10,977 bases of DNA from PHAA01 sp040217755 (GCA_040217755.1 JBEHWJ010000066.1:1-10977), one strand, 5' to 3'; shown: positions 1-6,844, counted from the first letter of the stretch. The notes: generated by a model not told the origin, from the sequence alone. A program made the numbers and translations.

Positions 1-3000
1 TCATATTTTCGCCAGAACACTACCTCCCGCCGGCTGATCGAAAACCAGTTTGTGAAAATAGTTGAAGATGTGGAGGTTCTCAATAACCAGGGCAAAAACA
101 ATGAGGCCAGTCTTTTGCTGGCGGATACCCTCATCCAGATCAGGAGCAGCCTGGATGAATATCGGCGTTTGCAGGGTCACCTGGGGGAATTCGAGAAGAT
201 CAAAACCTATTATCAGGAGTATGCCCGCAGAAATGACGAGTTGTTGGAATCATTCACCGATCTTGAAGGATATAAACAGCAAGCGGCAGCGATCTGCAAC
301 CTGCTCGAAAATAACCTGGCTGCCCTGGAACAGCAAAAAACCGAAGCGGTCCGGCGCCAAGGCAGTAATAGGGACGGGAGCCGGGAGGGGCGGCAGTTGA
401 AGAGGCTGCTCCAGGCCGGACTGGTCAATTTTGGCAAGCTGAAGATGAATGCCCAAAAACAGACCATGGATCTGGATCGAGAACGCCTGCGGGAGAAGGT
501 CCGGGAATGTGAACAACACCTCAATCATCTCCTGACCCTGGAGGGTTATGGTGAGTACCGGACCATTAAGGGCCAGCTGAGTGAAAACCGCCGACGCCTG
601 CAGGCCCTGGAGCAAGATGAAGATGTTACCAAAACCCAATACCGGGCTGCTGGAGGACGGCTCAATTTCCTGCTGGCTCGGCGGTCAGAAGAGCTGCAGG
701 ATTATCATCAAAGGCTGGAGGAGGTCCGGCAGCAGCTAACCGCTGACCGCAAGAAGGCCCGGCAGGAATGGATGGGGGAGATAACTAAGAAAGCCCAGCT
801 GGAGGCAGCGGTGGCCAGCCTTACCGATTCAGAACAGGATTGGAGCACCCGGTTGACCGGTTTAAACAGTTATTTTCTGGGGCAGGGCGAGATGGAAGCG
901 GCCCTGGCCCCGGAGCAGTTTTTGGGACCGGCCGAAAATGAACTGAACCAGCGTCTGGCCGCCCGGGATGCCATTGAAGAGCAGATCGATTCCAGGGTGG
1001 CTTTGATACAGCACCTGGAAATCGAGGCGGTCAGAACCGATGGTGAAATCGATAAACAGGCGGAAATCCAACATCGGTGCCAGGCCTGGATCGAACAGTA
1101 TCAGCAGAGACGCACCGATCTAATTAATAAAGCGAAGGTATTTAACAAGAGCACCATTGCCGACTACCGGGAAGAGCTGGAAGGGCTGATTCACCGGGAA
1201 GGCCTGCACCAGCTGGAAAAAGAGATTGAAGCGGGGCGGTTAAGGCAAAAACAACAACTATCCCAGCAGCGGGGCTATTATGTGCCCAATGAAGAAGTTT
1301 TGTCCCTGGCCGCCCAATTACATAGCCAATGCCAATTCGTCAAAGCCGGTATCGACTGGCTGGCGGACCTGGAACCTGAGGAACGGCAAGATGTTTTACA
1401 GGCCATGCCTTATCTGCCCTTTGCGGTGATTGTTGATAAGACCGCTTTTAACCGTCTGCAAACGGGCCGCCTGAAAGTGGAGATGGCTTCCGACTATCTC
1501 CTGCCCATCGTTAATCTGGAGACGCTGCGGGCGGTACCGGTAGGGGCAGATGCTAACATATACTACTTCTGCAATTTCTCCGGCCTGCTGCTGGATCGCG
1601 GTCAATACGAAAAGTACATTGAAAAGATAGCGGCATCTCTAACCGGTATTGAGGCAGAGATGGCGGCTGGAGCGGCCCGGTCAGTGGAGTGGAACCGGGA
1701 ATTGGCCGAGGTCAATGACTTCTATGCCTTATGTCCGCCAGTCGTGGTCGACGAGTATCAGCGGAGGCAGACGGACGCAACCAGAGCATTAAAAGATCTG
1801 GACGAAGTCCGGGCGGACATCGGGGTTCAGAAGGAGCGCGCCGGCACCGACCGGGAAGCCCTGAGCCGAAAACTGGAAGTGCAGAAGCAATTGATCTCCG
1901 AGTGTGAGGAGAAACTGGTCCGGCTCCGGGAGACTATTCAGGCCAGCCAGGAACTGGCGGCCGCCAGGGCGGAATCAGCCCGCAAGCGCAAAGAGCTGGC
2001 TGCGGTCCAGGCCGAGATCGACCGTCTCGGTCTGCTGTCGGAGCAACAGGAGCAGGATCAGGAACAGAACCAGACCCAGCTCAACCAACTGGGTATTGAA
2101 CTTCATGAGCTTAACAAGGAACTGGAACAGCTGTCCGGATTCGCGGGCATTGAAAATGACGGCCCGCTGATTGAGGCCCGCAGCCACTACCGGGCTCTGC
2201 AGGCAGTTGTCAGCGGTCGGACCGAGAAGGAAGACCGCCTCAGAAGCGAACTGGCGGATTTGGAAAACCGGATCAAAGCATTATGCGTCCGAATTGAGCG
2301 GGATTACGGCGGAGATCTGCCTGCAGTTGAAAATAGTGAAATGAGCGGTACCTTGATTTCCATACCCGATCAAACCATGATCGCCGCCGCCCGGCGGAAT
2401 AAAGCGGAAAATGCACGGGATTTAAGCACCGTGGAAACAGAAGTGATCAAGATCGAGGCGAGAATCCAGAGTGCCGAAGAAAAATTAGATGACCTCCTGG
2501 CCGAAGATCCCCGGCCGGCCATCGAGGATTTACCTGATTATGACAGCAGCCACCGTTATCGCCAGGAGATCAGCAATGTCGAACAGCTGATCCAGGTCTA
2601 TGACCAGGAAGTGGCCAAAGATACCGAGAAACTGGATCAAATCAGCCGGGAGGAGCAGCAATTGCAGCGGCAGGCCGAGGATTACCAGGAGTTTTTGGAA
2701 CGGGAAACAGTTGCCAGCAGCACCGCAGCCGCAGCAGAAATCAAGGATTTCCGCATGTTTGAGAGAGAATTCCGCCACCGCCAGGATATTATCCAGGGGC
2801 AGCTCAACCAATGGGACCAACGAATATATAATATTAAGGCGGAAACAGAGGCTTTTGTAATCCGCGAACCGGTGGAGGAATTAGGGAGGATAAGCAAACC
2901 GACCGGTACCGGGCAGTGCCGCCACCGCCAGGTCGCTTTTGTTGAGTATATTGCCAATATTGAGGAACAGATGCAGAAGATAGGCTATGACATTATCCAG

Positions 3001-3741
3001 TTGGAAAGCTATCAGCAGGATTTTACCCGCCGCTGTATCCAGCGGGCCGAGTTGCTGCTGGGGCAATTGAGAAAGCTGGAACCCCTTTCCCGCATCGAAG
3101 TATATGGACGACGTACCAACATGATCGAACTGAAACTTCCGGAATTCGAGCCGCGGGAAAAGCAGCTGCGCATGAAGGCCCATATTGACGGAATCGTACG
3201 GGAAATCAGCGAGGAAGGAACTGTGGACCGCAAGCGGATTGCGGCGCAGCTTTCCAGTCAGGAATTGTTGGGCCAGATTACGAATATGGACAAGGCTGCC
3301 GTTCGGCTGTATAAAGTGGAAAGCATACCGGAAAATTCCCGGTTCTACCGCTGGGAAAATGCCATCGGCTCGGAGGGGCAAAACAATTCTCTTTACTTCA
3401 TTTTCGCGGCCTGCCTGATTTCGTTTATCAGAATGCTGTCCATCAGTAATACGGCGGTCAGGACCAGGAAGGTGATAATTGCCGACAATCCTTTTGGGGC
3501 TACTTCAGCGGTCTACCTGTGGGACCCCATGTTTAAGATATTAAAGCAGAATGATATTCAGTTGATTGCCCCCGGCCACAAGATAACTCCGGAAATTACG
3601 TCGAGGTTCGGGGTAAACTATCTGCTGAACCAGGACGTTCTTCGGGATGGAAGGATGCGGGTGGTAATCAAGGATGTGCGGGTGGAAGAAGATGAGGACC
3701 AGATGCGGTTCTTGGATGCGGAGCAATTGGCCATGTTTTAG
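1..3741 (+). CDS. SMC-like coiled-coil ATPase, 5'-truncated by window edge (JetC type III-like)
   Basis: Frame 1 is open from base 1, so the gene starts upstream and the GTG at 52 is probably internal. Numbering from that GTG, there are about 1229 visible residues. A first coiled-coil arm runs to about 400. A globular hinge-like region follows at about 410-520 (LPFAVIVD at 455-462), then a second coiled-coil arm to about 1000. The C-terminal ATPase half carries an ABC-signature-like GSEGQNNS (1106-1113), a Walker B KVIIADNPFG (D1145) and a late APGH histidine (H1176). The Walker A half must lie off the left edge. Known of the family: SMC/MukB/JetC proteins dimerise at the hinge and extrude or clamp DNA. 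The hinge style and C-terminal layout recall JetC of type III Wadjet, a plasmid-restricting defence system. That assignment is from memory and cannot be confirmed here. JetA/JetB-like partners could lie upstream; no JetD-like nuclease follows. Oddities are the signature GSEGQ instead of SGGE/SGGQ, and Asn (N1146) after the Walker B Asp instead of Glu. Confidence 0.82.
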   Translation, partial: SYFRQNTTSRRLIENQFVKIVEDVEVLNNQGKNNEASLLLADTLIQIRSSLDEYRRLQGHLGEFEKIKTYYQEYARRNDELLESFTDLEGYKQQAAAICNLLENNLAALEQQKTEAVRRQGSNRDGSREGRQLKRLLQAGLVNFGKLKMNAQKQTMDLDRERLREKVRECEQHLNHLLTLEGYGEYRTIKGQLSENRRRLQALEQDEDVTKTQYRAAGGRLNFLLARRSEELQDYHQRLEEVRQQLTADRKKARQEWMGEITKKAQLEAAVASLTDSEQDWSTRLTGLNSYFLGQGEMEAALAPEQFLGPAENELNQRLAARDAIEEQIDSRVALIQHLEIEAVRTDGEIDKQAEIQHRCQAWIEQYQQRRTDLINKAKVFNKSTIADYREELEGLIHREGLHQLEKEIEAGRLRQKQQLSQQRGYYVPNEEVLSLAAQLHSQCQFVKAGIDWLADLEPEERQDVLQAMPYLPFAVIVDKTAFNRLQTGRLKVEMASDYLLPIVNLETLRAVPVGADANIYYFCNFSGLLLDRGQYEKYIEKIAASLTGIEAEMAAGAARSVEWNRELAEVNDFYALCPPVVVDEYQRRQTDATRALKDLDEVRADIGVQKERAGTDREALSRKLEVQKQLISECEEKLVRLRETIQASQELAAARAESARKRKELAAVQAEIDRLGLLSEQQEQDQEQNQTQLNQLGIELHELNKELEQLSGFAGIENDGPLIEARSHYRALQAVVSGRTEKEDRLRSELADLENRIKALCVRIERDYGGDLPAVENSEMSGTLISIPDQTMIAAARRNKAENARDLSTVETEVIKIEARIQSAEEKLDDLLAEDPRPAIEDLPDYDSSHRYRQEISNVEQLIQVYDQEVAKDTEKLDQISREEQQLQRQAEDYQEFLERETVASSTAAAAEIKDFRMFEREFRHRQDIIQGQLNQWDQRIYNIKAETEAFVIREPVEELGRISKPTGTGQCRHRQVAFVEYIANIEEQMQKIGYDIIQLESYQQDFTRRCIQRAELLLGQLRKLEPLSRIEVYGRRTNMIELKLPEFEPREKQLRMKAHIDGIVREISEEGTVDRKRIAAQLSSQELLGQITNMDKAAVRLYKVESIPENSRFYRWENAIGSEGQNNSLYFIFAACLISFIRMLSISNTAVRTRKVIIADNPFGATSAVYLWDPMFKILKQNDIQLIAPGHKITPEITSRFGVNYLLNQDVLRDGRMRVVIKDVRVEEDEDQMRFLDAEQLAMF

Positions 3742-3758
3742 AGCAGCCGTCTCTGCTC
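3741..3758 (+). terminator. Weak hairpin after the SMC-like gene
   Basis: GAGCAG and CTGCTC form a perfect 6-bp stem with a 6-nt loop, starting on the last base of the stop codon. No T tract follows (the next bases are A-rich), so intrinsic termination is doubtful. Confidence 0.25.
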
Positions 3759-4021
3759 GAAGCAAAAAGAACGTCAAACTGCTTCCTCTGCTTCCCCTCT
3801 GCATCCACGGAAAACCAGGGTGATGGAGTTTCTAACCACTATATCGGTTGAGACCTGGCCATCGCAAAAACATGGATGTAATCCTAACGGCGTGATTCCC
3901 AGCGACTACTCAACCTTTTAATGACTGGATTCAATTGACCAGGAGGCTGTTCGTGGTTAAACATGAATATGACCTCTAACCGAGGTGTCAATCCCATCGA
4001 GTAGCGGGGAGAAAATGATTT
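3742..4021. other. Intergenic region without a supported gene
   Basis: This 280-nt gap shows no convincing protein. It contains a TTGACC -35-like box (3935-3940), a perfect AGGAGG (3941-3946) placed 6 nt before a GTG that opens only 8 codons (3953-3979), and a small inverted repeat ACCTC/GAGGT (3972-3976 / 3982-3986). Short frames in this stretch suggest it may be the decayed end of an insertion element, but no transposase motif or terminal repeat could be recognised. Confidence 0.4.
3935..3963 (+). promoter_or_regulatory. Possible weak promoter upstream of the TIGR04076-like gene
   Basis: TTGACC (5 of 6 to the -35 consensus) is followed after 17 nt by TAAACA, a poor -10 (3 of 6). The predicted transcript would start near 3970 and include the small ACCTC/GAGGT hairpin before the gene. 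Confidence 0.25.
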
Positions 4022-4321
4022 ATGAAGAAGATTAGAATCACCGTTATGAAAATGGCTCACTATCAGGACTTGATAGATAAATATGAAAATCCCATCAGCC
4101 ACGCCTGTAATATGACGGTTGGGCAAACATTTATTGCCAACGGCTGGGAAAAGCCGGAGGGCATGTGCGACAGTGCCTGGGACAGTATGTCCGCTTTTGT
4201 AATGACCCTGGCCCACGGCGGCGAGGACTTTTATGACGGCTGGATGAAAAACAAACGGTCGGCCATGATCTCCTGCAATGATGGTTTTCGCCCGGTCAGC
4301 TTTCTGATTGAGACGGTGTGA
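4022..4321 (+). CDS. TIGR04076 family protein
   Basis: A complete protein of 99 residues. The pattern of N-terminal KKIRITV, a GQTFI segment, WEKPEGMC, a conserved-looking W/MTLAHGG stretch and the final ISCNDGFRPVSFLIE matches the small TIGR04076 family common in clostridia and other anaerobes. It has three cysteines (in HACN, GMCD and ISCND); family members share conserved Cys and Trp positions, but no biochemical function is established. There is no signal peptide or membrane segment, so it should be cytoplasmic. The start is supported by GGGGAG at 4006-4011, 10 nt before the ATG. It stands alone between a noncoding gap and a palindromic repeat, so context gives no role. The family call is by pattern recognition. 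Confidence 0.8.
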   Translation: MKKIRITVMKMAHYQDLIDKYENPISHACNMTVGQTFIANGWEKPEGMCDSAWDSMSAFVMTLAHGGEDFYDGWMKNKRSAMISCNDGFRPVSFLIETV

Positions 4322-4340
4322 AGCAGGGCTCCTCTCCCCT

Positions 4341-4389
4341 AATAACTTGGGTAATAACTTGGGGACAGGCACCAAGTTATTAAGTTATT
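4341..4389. repeat. Nested AT-rich palindrome with GGGGACAGGCACC core (REP-like)
   Basis: AATAACTTGG occurs twice in tandem (4341-4350 and 4353-4362). It then occurs inverted as CCAAGTTATT (4372-4381) followed by AAGTTATT (4382-4389). The inner hairpin pairs 4352-4362 with 4372-4382, 11 bp with no mismatch, around the loop GGACAGGCA. The outer arms pair 4341-4348 with 4382-4389. The GGGGACAGGCACC core resembles dispersed repeats often linked to REP-associated transposases (inference). It may also reduce read-through between the flanking genes, but there is no T tract. Confidence 0.7.
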
Positions 4390-4473
4390 CATAACGTCCG
4401 GACCATTGGACGATATATGTTAAAATAAAAAAATCAGACTCCAACCAAGGGTAAGCAGAGAGGTTTATAACGC

Positions 4474-4890
4474 ATGCGGATAACATTCAATACCAAACGT
4501 CTACAGATATGTGTGCTTTTATGCTGCTTATTGCTTTTGGAGTATGCTAATTTCGGTATTTTCTCCTCAGCCCAGATCAGCTCTGCTGGGGCAAGTCATT
4601 TCAACATCGCCTCCTCCGGCGGACTAAACCGACATGCCTCGATGGGTGATAGCGTCTATGCCGGGGTTGATTGGCTGGCCGGCTTTAAGGATTTCACGAA
4701 GCTTACCATGGCTTCGGCGGGAAAAACGCGCGGACTGGGCTTCAATAACAATTATCCCCTTAGCGCTATATTATCTGCTGCTGTTCTGGCCGGGTTAATC
4801 AGCTACTTATGGCTGGCCCGACAGATATATAATCAATTCGATTCCATCCAAATAACCACTTTCCTTCACAAAAGAGACGGCATGAAATGA
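4474..4890 (+). CDS. Small membrane or exported protein of unknown function
   Basis: I do not recognise this 138-residue protein. An N-terminal hydrophobic stretch (about residues 11-26, rich in Leu and Cys) could be a signal peptide or first membrane segment. A second hydrophobic segment lies at about 95-116 and is followed by a basic/polar tail ending in HKRDGMK. Between them is a soluble Ser/Gly/Ala-rich loop of about 65 residues. If both helices are membrane-spanning, the loop would face outside. GAGAGG at 4458-4463 sits 10 nt before the ATG. The gene lies between a palindromic repeat and a SecF remnant, and nothing around it suggests a pathway. It reads as a real gene because it has an RBS, two plausible membrane helices and no in-frame stop, but homology is untested. 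Confidence 0.6.
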   Translation: MRITFNTKRLQICVLLCCLLLLEYANFGIFSSAQISSAGASHFNIASSGGLNRHASMGDSVYAGVDWLAGFKDFTKLTMASAGKTRGLGFNNNYPLSAILSAAVLAGLISYLWLARQIYNQFDSIQITTFLHKRDGMK

Positions 4891-4974
4891 AATGATCAGG
4901 CTTAACTGAAGTCATATAGGGCTGGAAAATGTCCTATACAGCTTTGTGCGCCCCAAAACAGGATTTATCCGTGA

Positions 4975-5208
4975 CATTTCATCCGTTTCACCGCGTCGTC
5001 CCCGGGGCGAACGGGTCGGACGGTTTTCATAAGCATCACCATCGTATATATCTTTGCTCAGATTTATGGTATTGAATCCATAAGAGCATTTGCGCTGCCG
5101 ATGATGTTTGGGACAGTTTCCGGCTGTTACTCCACTATCTGCATTGCCGGACCGCTCTGGACCATGTGGCAGAACCGCAAAAAGCCTATGAGTCTCGCCA
5201 AGGCCTAG
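4975..5208 (+). pseudogene. SecF C-terminal remnant
   Basis: From about 5020 to the TAG at 5206-5208 the frame encodes the last part of a clostridial-type SecF: TVFISITIVYIFAQIYG, then ESIRAFALPMMFGTVSGCYS and CIAGPLWTMWQNRKKP. These match the final two membrane helices and the conserved SGxYS and PLWxxWQ tail of SecF, a subunit of the SecDF accessory complex that aids protein export. The frame is open only from 4975, after a TGA at 4972-4974, and has no plausible start. The N-terminal membrane helix, the large periplasmic-type domain and the middle helices are missing. Bases 4975-5019 do not read like SecF, so the break point is near 5020. It cannot be functional as it stands. A short inverted repeat TATAGG/CCTATA (4915-4920 / 4933-4938) lies upstream. 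Confidence 0.75.
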
Positions 5209-5234
5209 CTATTGCGCCAGCCCTAAACCCCGCC

Positions 5235-5259
5235 ACTTCGGGCCAACTTGGCCCGAAGT
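5235..5259. promoter_or_regulatory. 25-bp perfect palindrome, candidate operator
   Basis: ACTTCGGGCCAA (5235-5246), one central C, then TTGGCCCGAAGT (5248-5259): 12 bp per arm with no mismatch. The right arm contains the likely -35 box of the promoter at 5248-5275. A dimeric repressor bound here would block that promoter. It could instead be an RNA hairpin ending the SecF-region transcript, with the T run at 5275-5281, but that run is 16 nt away from the stem. Confidence 0.55.
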
Positions 5260-5275
5260 CACTTTATGCTATAAT
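5248..5275 (+). promoter_or_regulatory. Sigma-A-type promoter with extended -10
   Basis: A perfect TATAAT (5270-5275) is preceded by TG one base upstream (TGCTATAAT, extended -10). It lies 16 nt after TTGGCC (5248-5253; 4 of 6 to TTGACA). The predicted start near 5282 would give a transcript running through the folded region 5375-5490 and into the coiled-coil gene at 5520. Confidence 0.6.
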
Positions 5276-5374
5276 TTTTTTGGTGAGATTCCCGCTGCTT
5301 CTCCTGCGTTTATGTTGGAGTTACTATAAATATACAAAGGAAAATAACGATATTGCCAAAATAAAGTAAGACTT

Positions 5375-5490
5375 GCTTCAGGTGGAGTTTTAACTCCATC
5401 TGAAGCTTAGCCGCACTTATCCAGGGACTCAGTCGCTCTTACTCCCGCCTTATGAGGCGGGAGTCTTAGAGCGAGTTAGTCATCGGACAA
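5375..5490 (+). ncRNA. Structured RNA candidate (two long hairpins plus closing helix)
   Basis: Hairpin 1 pairs 5375-5389 with 5392-5406: 14 Watson-Crick pairs and one G-U over 15 positions. Stem-loop 2 pairs GACTCAGTCGCTCT (5426-5439) with AGAGCGAGTTAGTC (5468-5481), 12 of 14 positions. It is topped by a perfect 10-bp hairpin ACTCCCGCCT/AGGCGGGAGT with loop TATG (5441-5464). TTATCC (5417-5422) and GGACAA (5485-5490) can close the second domain with 5 of 6 pairs. No T tract follows, so this is not a simple terminator. The sequence feels like a recurrent clostridial RNA, but I cannot assign a family; raiA and TnpB-associated guide RNAs are worth testing. It lies between an upstream promoter and the gene at 5520, so it may be a stand-alone RNA or a 5' leader. 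Confidence 0.6.
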
Positions 5491-5519
5491 ATACCAATGC
5501 CTAAAAAGGAGACTTGCTA

Positions 5520-6452
5520 ATGGATGTGCATGAACGCTTGGCGGAGGCCGTACACTTAGTAAAGGAAAGGGAAAAATGGCTTCATCGCAGAGAAATAACC
5601 GGGAATCTAATTCAAGAGCAGAAAAATCTAAGGGATCAATTAAAAAGGCAATTGGCTTTGGAAAGCAGAGATGTGGAGAGGTTGGACGGCGTCACATTGC
5701 TTAATCTTTGGCATAGCCTCAAAGGAACCAAGGATGACGCAAAACGTAAAGAGCAGGAGGAATATCTCACCGCCAAACTTAGATATGACGAAGCGGAGGC
5801 TGCCTTAACAGCACTTGAAGCAGACCTAAGCAAAATAGACAACAATTTGGCCGCCATGGGTGGTATTGACACTAAATACCAGCAGGCTGTGCGTGACAAA
5901 GAAGAGTACTTGCTTCACTCTGGCGGAGCTGAGGCCCGGCAACTGTTTGAGATGGCCGAACAATCAGGTCGCTTAAAAGCCGAGGGAAAAGAACTGATAG
6001 AAGCAATTGAAGCCGGTGAGGAAGCGGGGAAAGCATTCTCCAAGGTGCAGAAAAGCTTGGGCAGTGCTCAAGGATGGGGGGCCTTTGACTTATTGGGAGG
6101 AGGTCTTCTAACTACCGCGATAAAGCATTCACGAATCAGTGATGCCAAAAATGAAATAGACCAGGCTCAACTGCTGTTACGTAAATTTCAGCGGGAAATG
6201 GCTGATGTCAAATATACGAATAACACCATTGAGATAGGAGGATTAGTGACATTTGCTGACTTCTTTCTGGATGGGTTAATATTTGATGCCATAGTTCAGT
6301 CGAAAATCAATACTGCCCAAGACCGAACCAGGCATCTTCAGCAGGAGATAAAGGCAACGCTTCATGAACTGTATATGAAACAGGAGCAAAACAAACAAGA
6401 ATTACTGGAACTGGAACGAAAGCGTCGGCAAATAATAGAAAACGCCAATTGA
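5520..6452 (+). CDS. Coiled-coil protein with central WGAFDLLGGGLL motif, unknown function
   Basis: This 310-residue protein is not one I can name. Two charged coiled-coil regions (about 1-175 and 200-305) flank a short hydrophobic centre, WGAFDLLGGGLL at 186-197, followed by TTAIKHSRISDAKNE. A second Gly/Phe-rich stretch, IGGLVTFADFFLDGLIFDAI, lies at about 239-258. Uncharacterised proteins with a similar WG-W/F-DLLGGGL-KHS core occur in Firmicutes and Actinobacteria (from memory). There is no signal peptide or clear membrane helix, so it is probably cytoplasmic. AAAAAGGAG ending at 5511 is 8 nt before the ATG at 5520. A TTG at 5514 would lie only 2 nt from it, so the ATG is preferred. The structured RNA candidate ends 29 nt upstream and may control the gene. 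Confidence 0.75.
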   Translation: MDVHERLAEAVHLVKEREKWLHRREITGNLIQEQKNLRDQLKRQLALESRDVERLDGVTLLNLWHSLKGTKDDAKRKEQEEYLTAKLRYDEAEAALTALEADLSKIDNNLAAMGGIDTKYQQAVRDKEEYLLHSGGAEARQLFEMAEQSGRLKAEGKELIEAIEAGEEAGKAFSKVQKSLGSAQGWGAFDLLGGGLLTTAIKHSRISDAKNEIDQAQLLLRKFQREMADVKYTNNTIEIGGLVTFADFFLDGLIFDAIVQSKINTAQDRTRHLQQEIKATLHELYMKQEQNKQELLELERKRRQIIENAN

Positions 6453-6507
6453 GTTTGTCTTTGGACACAAGGGGACGGTTCGAGACCACTGATAAAGTAC
6501 CCTTTTA

Positions 6508-6552
6508 GTCATCCTGGGGAGTTAATAGACTCTTCACTGCGTTCAGAGTGAC
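6508..6552. repeat. Short GTCATCCTG / CAGAGTGAC unit
   Basis: A 45-bp unit begins GTCATCCTG and ends CAGAGTGAC, matching as inverted repeats at 7 of 9 positions. It sits 8 bp upstream of the larger unit at 6561 and shares its left end, so it is probably a shortened relative. Confidence 0.5.
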
Positions 6553-6560
6553 ACTTATTT

Positions 6561-6660
6561 GTCATCCTGAGGAGCCGAAGGCGACGAAGGATCTCATCAA
6601 CAATACTGTATTAGCGGCCTTTATACAACTGCAAGTTGCTTCGCTGGCGCTCAGCATGAC
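6561..6660. mobile_element. 100-bp MITE-like element with 11-bp terminal inverted repeats
   Basis: The left end GTCATCCTGAG (6561-6571) and right end CTCAGCATGAC (6650-6660) are inverted repeats matching at 10 of 11 positions. The left end continues as GAGCCGAAGGCGACGAAGGA (6572-6591), a sequence I recognise as a widely dispersed bacterial repeat (GTCATCCTGAGGAGCGAAGCGACGAAGGATCTC type). The interior has no coding capacity, so movement would need a transposase from elsewhere. No clear target-site duplication was identified at the ends. Confidence 0.6.
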
Positions 6661-6844
6661 ACATTTTAGAGATTTCTTCAGTGGTCTGGGACGGTTCTCG
6701 CTTGGCGGACACAAGGGGACGGTTGAACCGTCCCCACATTGTGTCCCCATTGGCTTTATATTTACCTTAGACGCATTAATCGGGCAACAAATGGACTGAA
6801 AAACCTGAACTATTTTAGTCCTTCCTCAGAGGCCCGGGATGAAA

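Larger units (their letters stand above)
6463..6746. repeat. Nested repeat cluster (GGACACAAGGGGACGGTT family)
   Basis: GGACACAAGGGGACGGTT occurs at 6463-6480 and again, identical over 18 bases, at 6707-6724. Partial GGGACGGTTCTC is at 6688-6699. The right copy continues into a palindrome: GGGGACGGTT (6715-6724), one G, AACCGTCCCC (6726-6735), then TTGTGTCC (6739-6746) pairing with GGACACAA (6707-6714). AGACCACTGA (6483-6492) and TCAGTGGTCT (6678-6687) are perfect inverted copies flanking the two GTCATCCTG units. Together with those units this fills the 392-nt gap between the genes; no protein was supported in it. Such GGGGACGG motifs are common dispersed repeats in Peptococcaceae and may be mobilised by REP-associated transposases in trans (inference). 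Confidence 0.75.

Noticed and set aside
3884..4375. A 163-codon minus-strand open frame
   Set aside because: It overlaps the TIGR04076-like gene on the opposite strand and the palindromic repeat, and has no recognisable domain.
4341..4389. CRISPR-like repeats
   Set aside because: There are only two adjacent copies of a 10-mer plus inverted copies, with no spacers and no cas genes.
5236..5281. Intrinsic terminator reading of the CTTCGGGCC/GGCCCGAAG hairpin
   Set aside because: The T run is 16 nt away from the stem, and the sequence between them is a near-perfect extended -10 promoter.
5166..5369. A 67-codon plus-strand frame with a hydrophobic middle
   Set aside because: It overlaps the SecF remnant in another frame and runs through the palindrome and promoter. 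The hydrophobicity comes from the T-rich promoter region.
6548..6799. An 83-codon frame within the repeat cluster
   Set aside because: It consists almost entirely of the MITE-like and GGGGACGGTT repeats and has no RBS.
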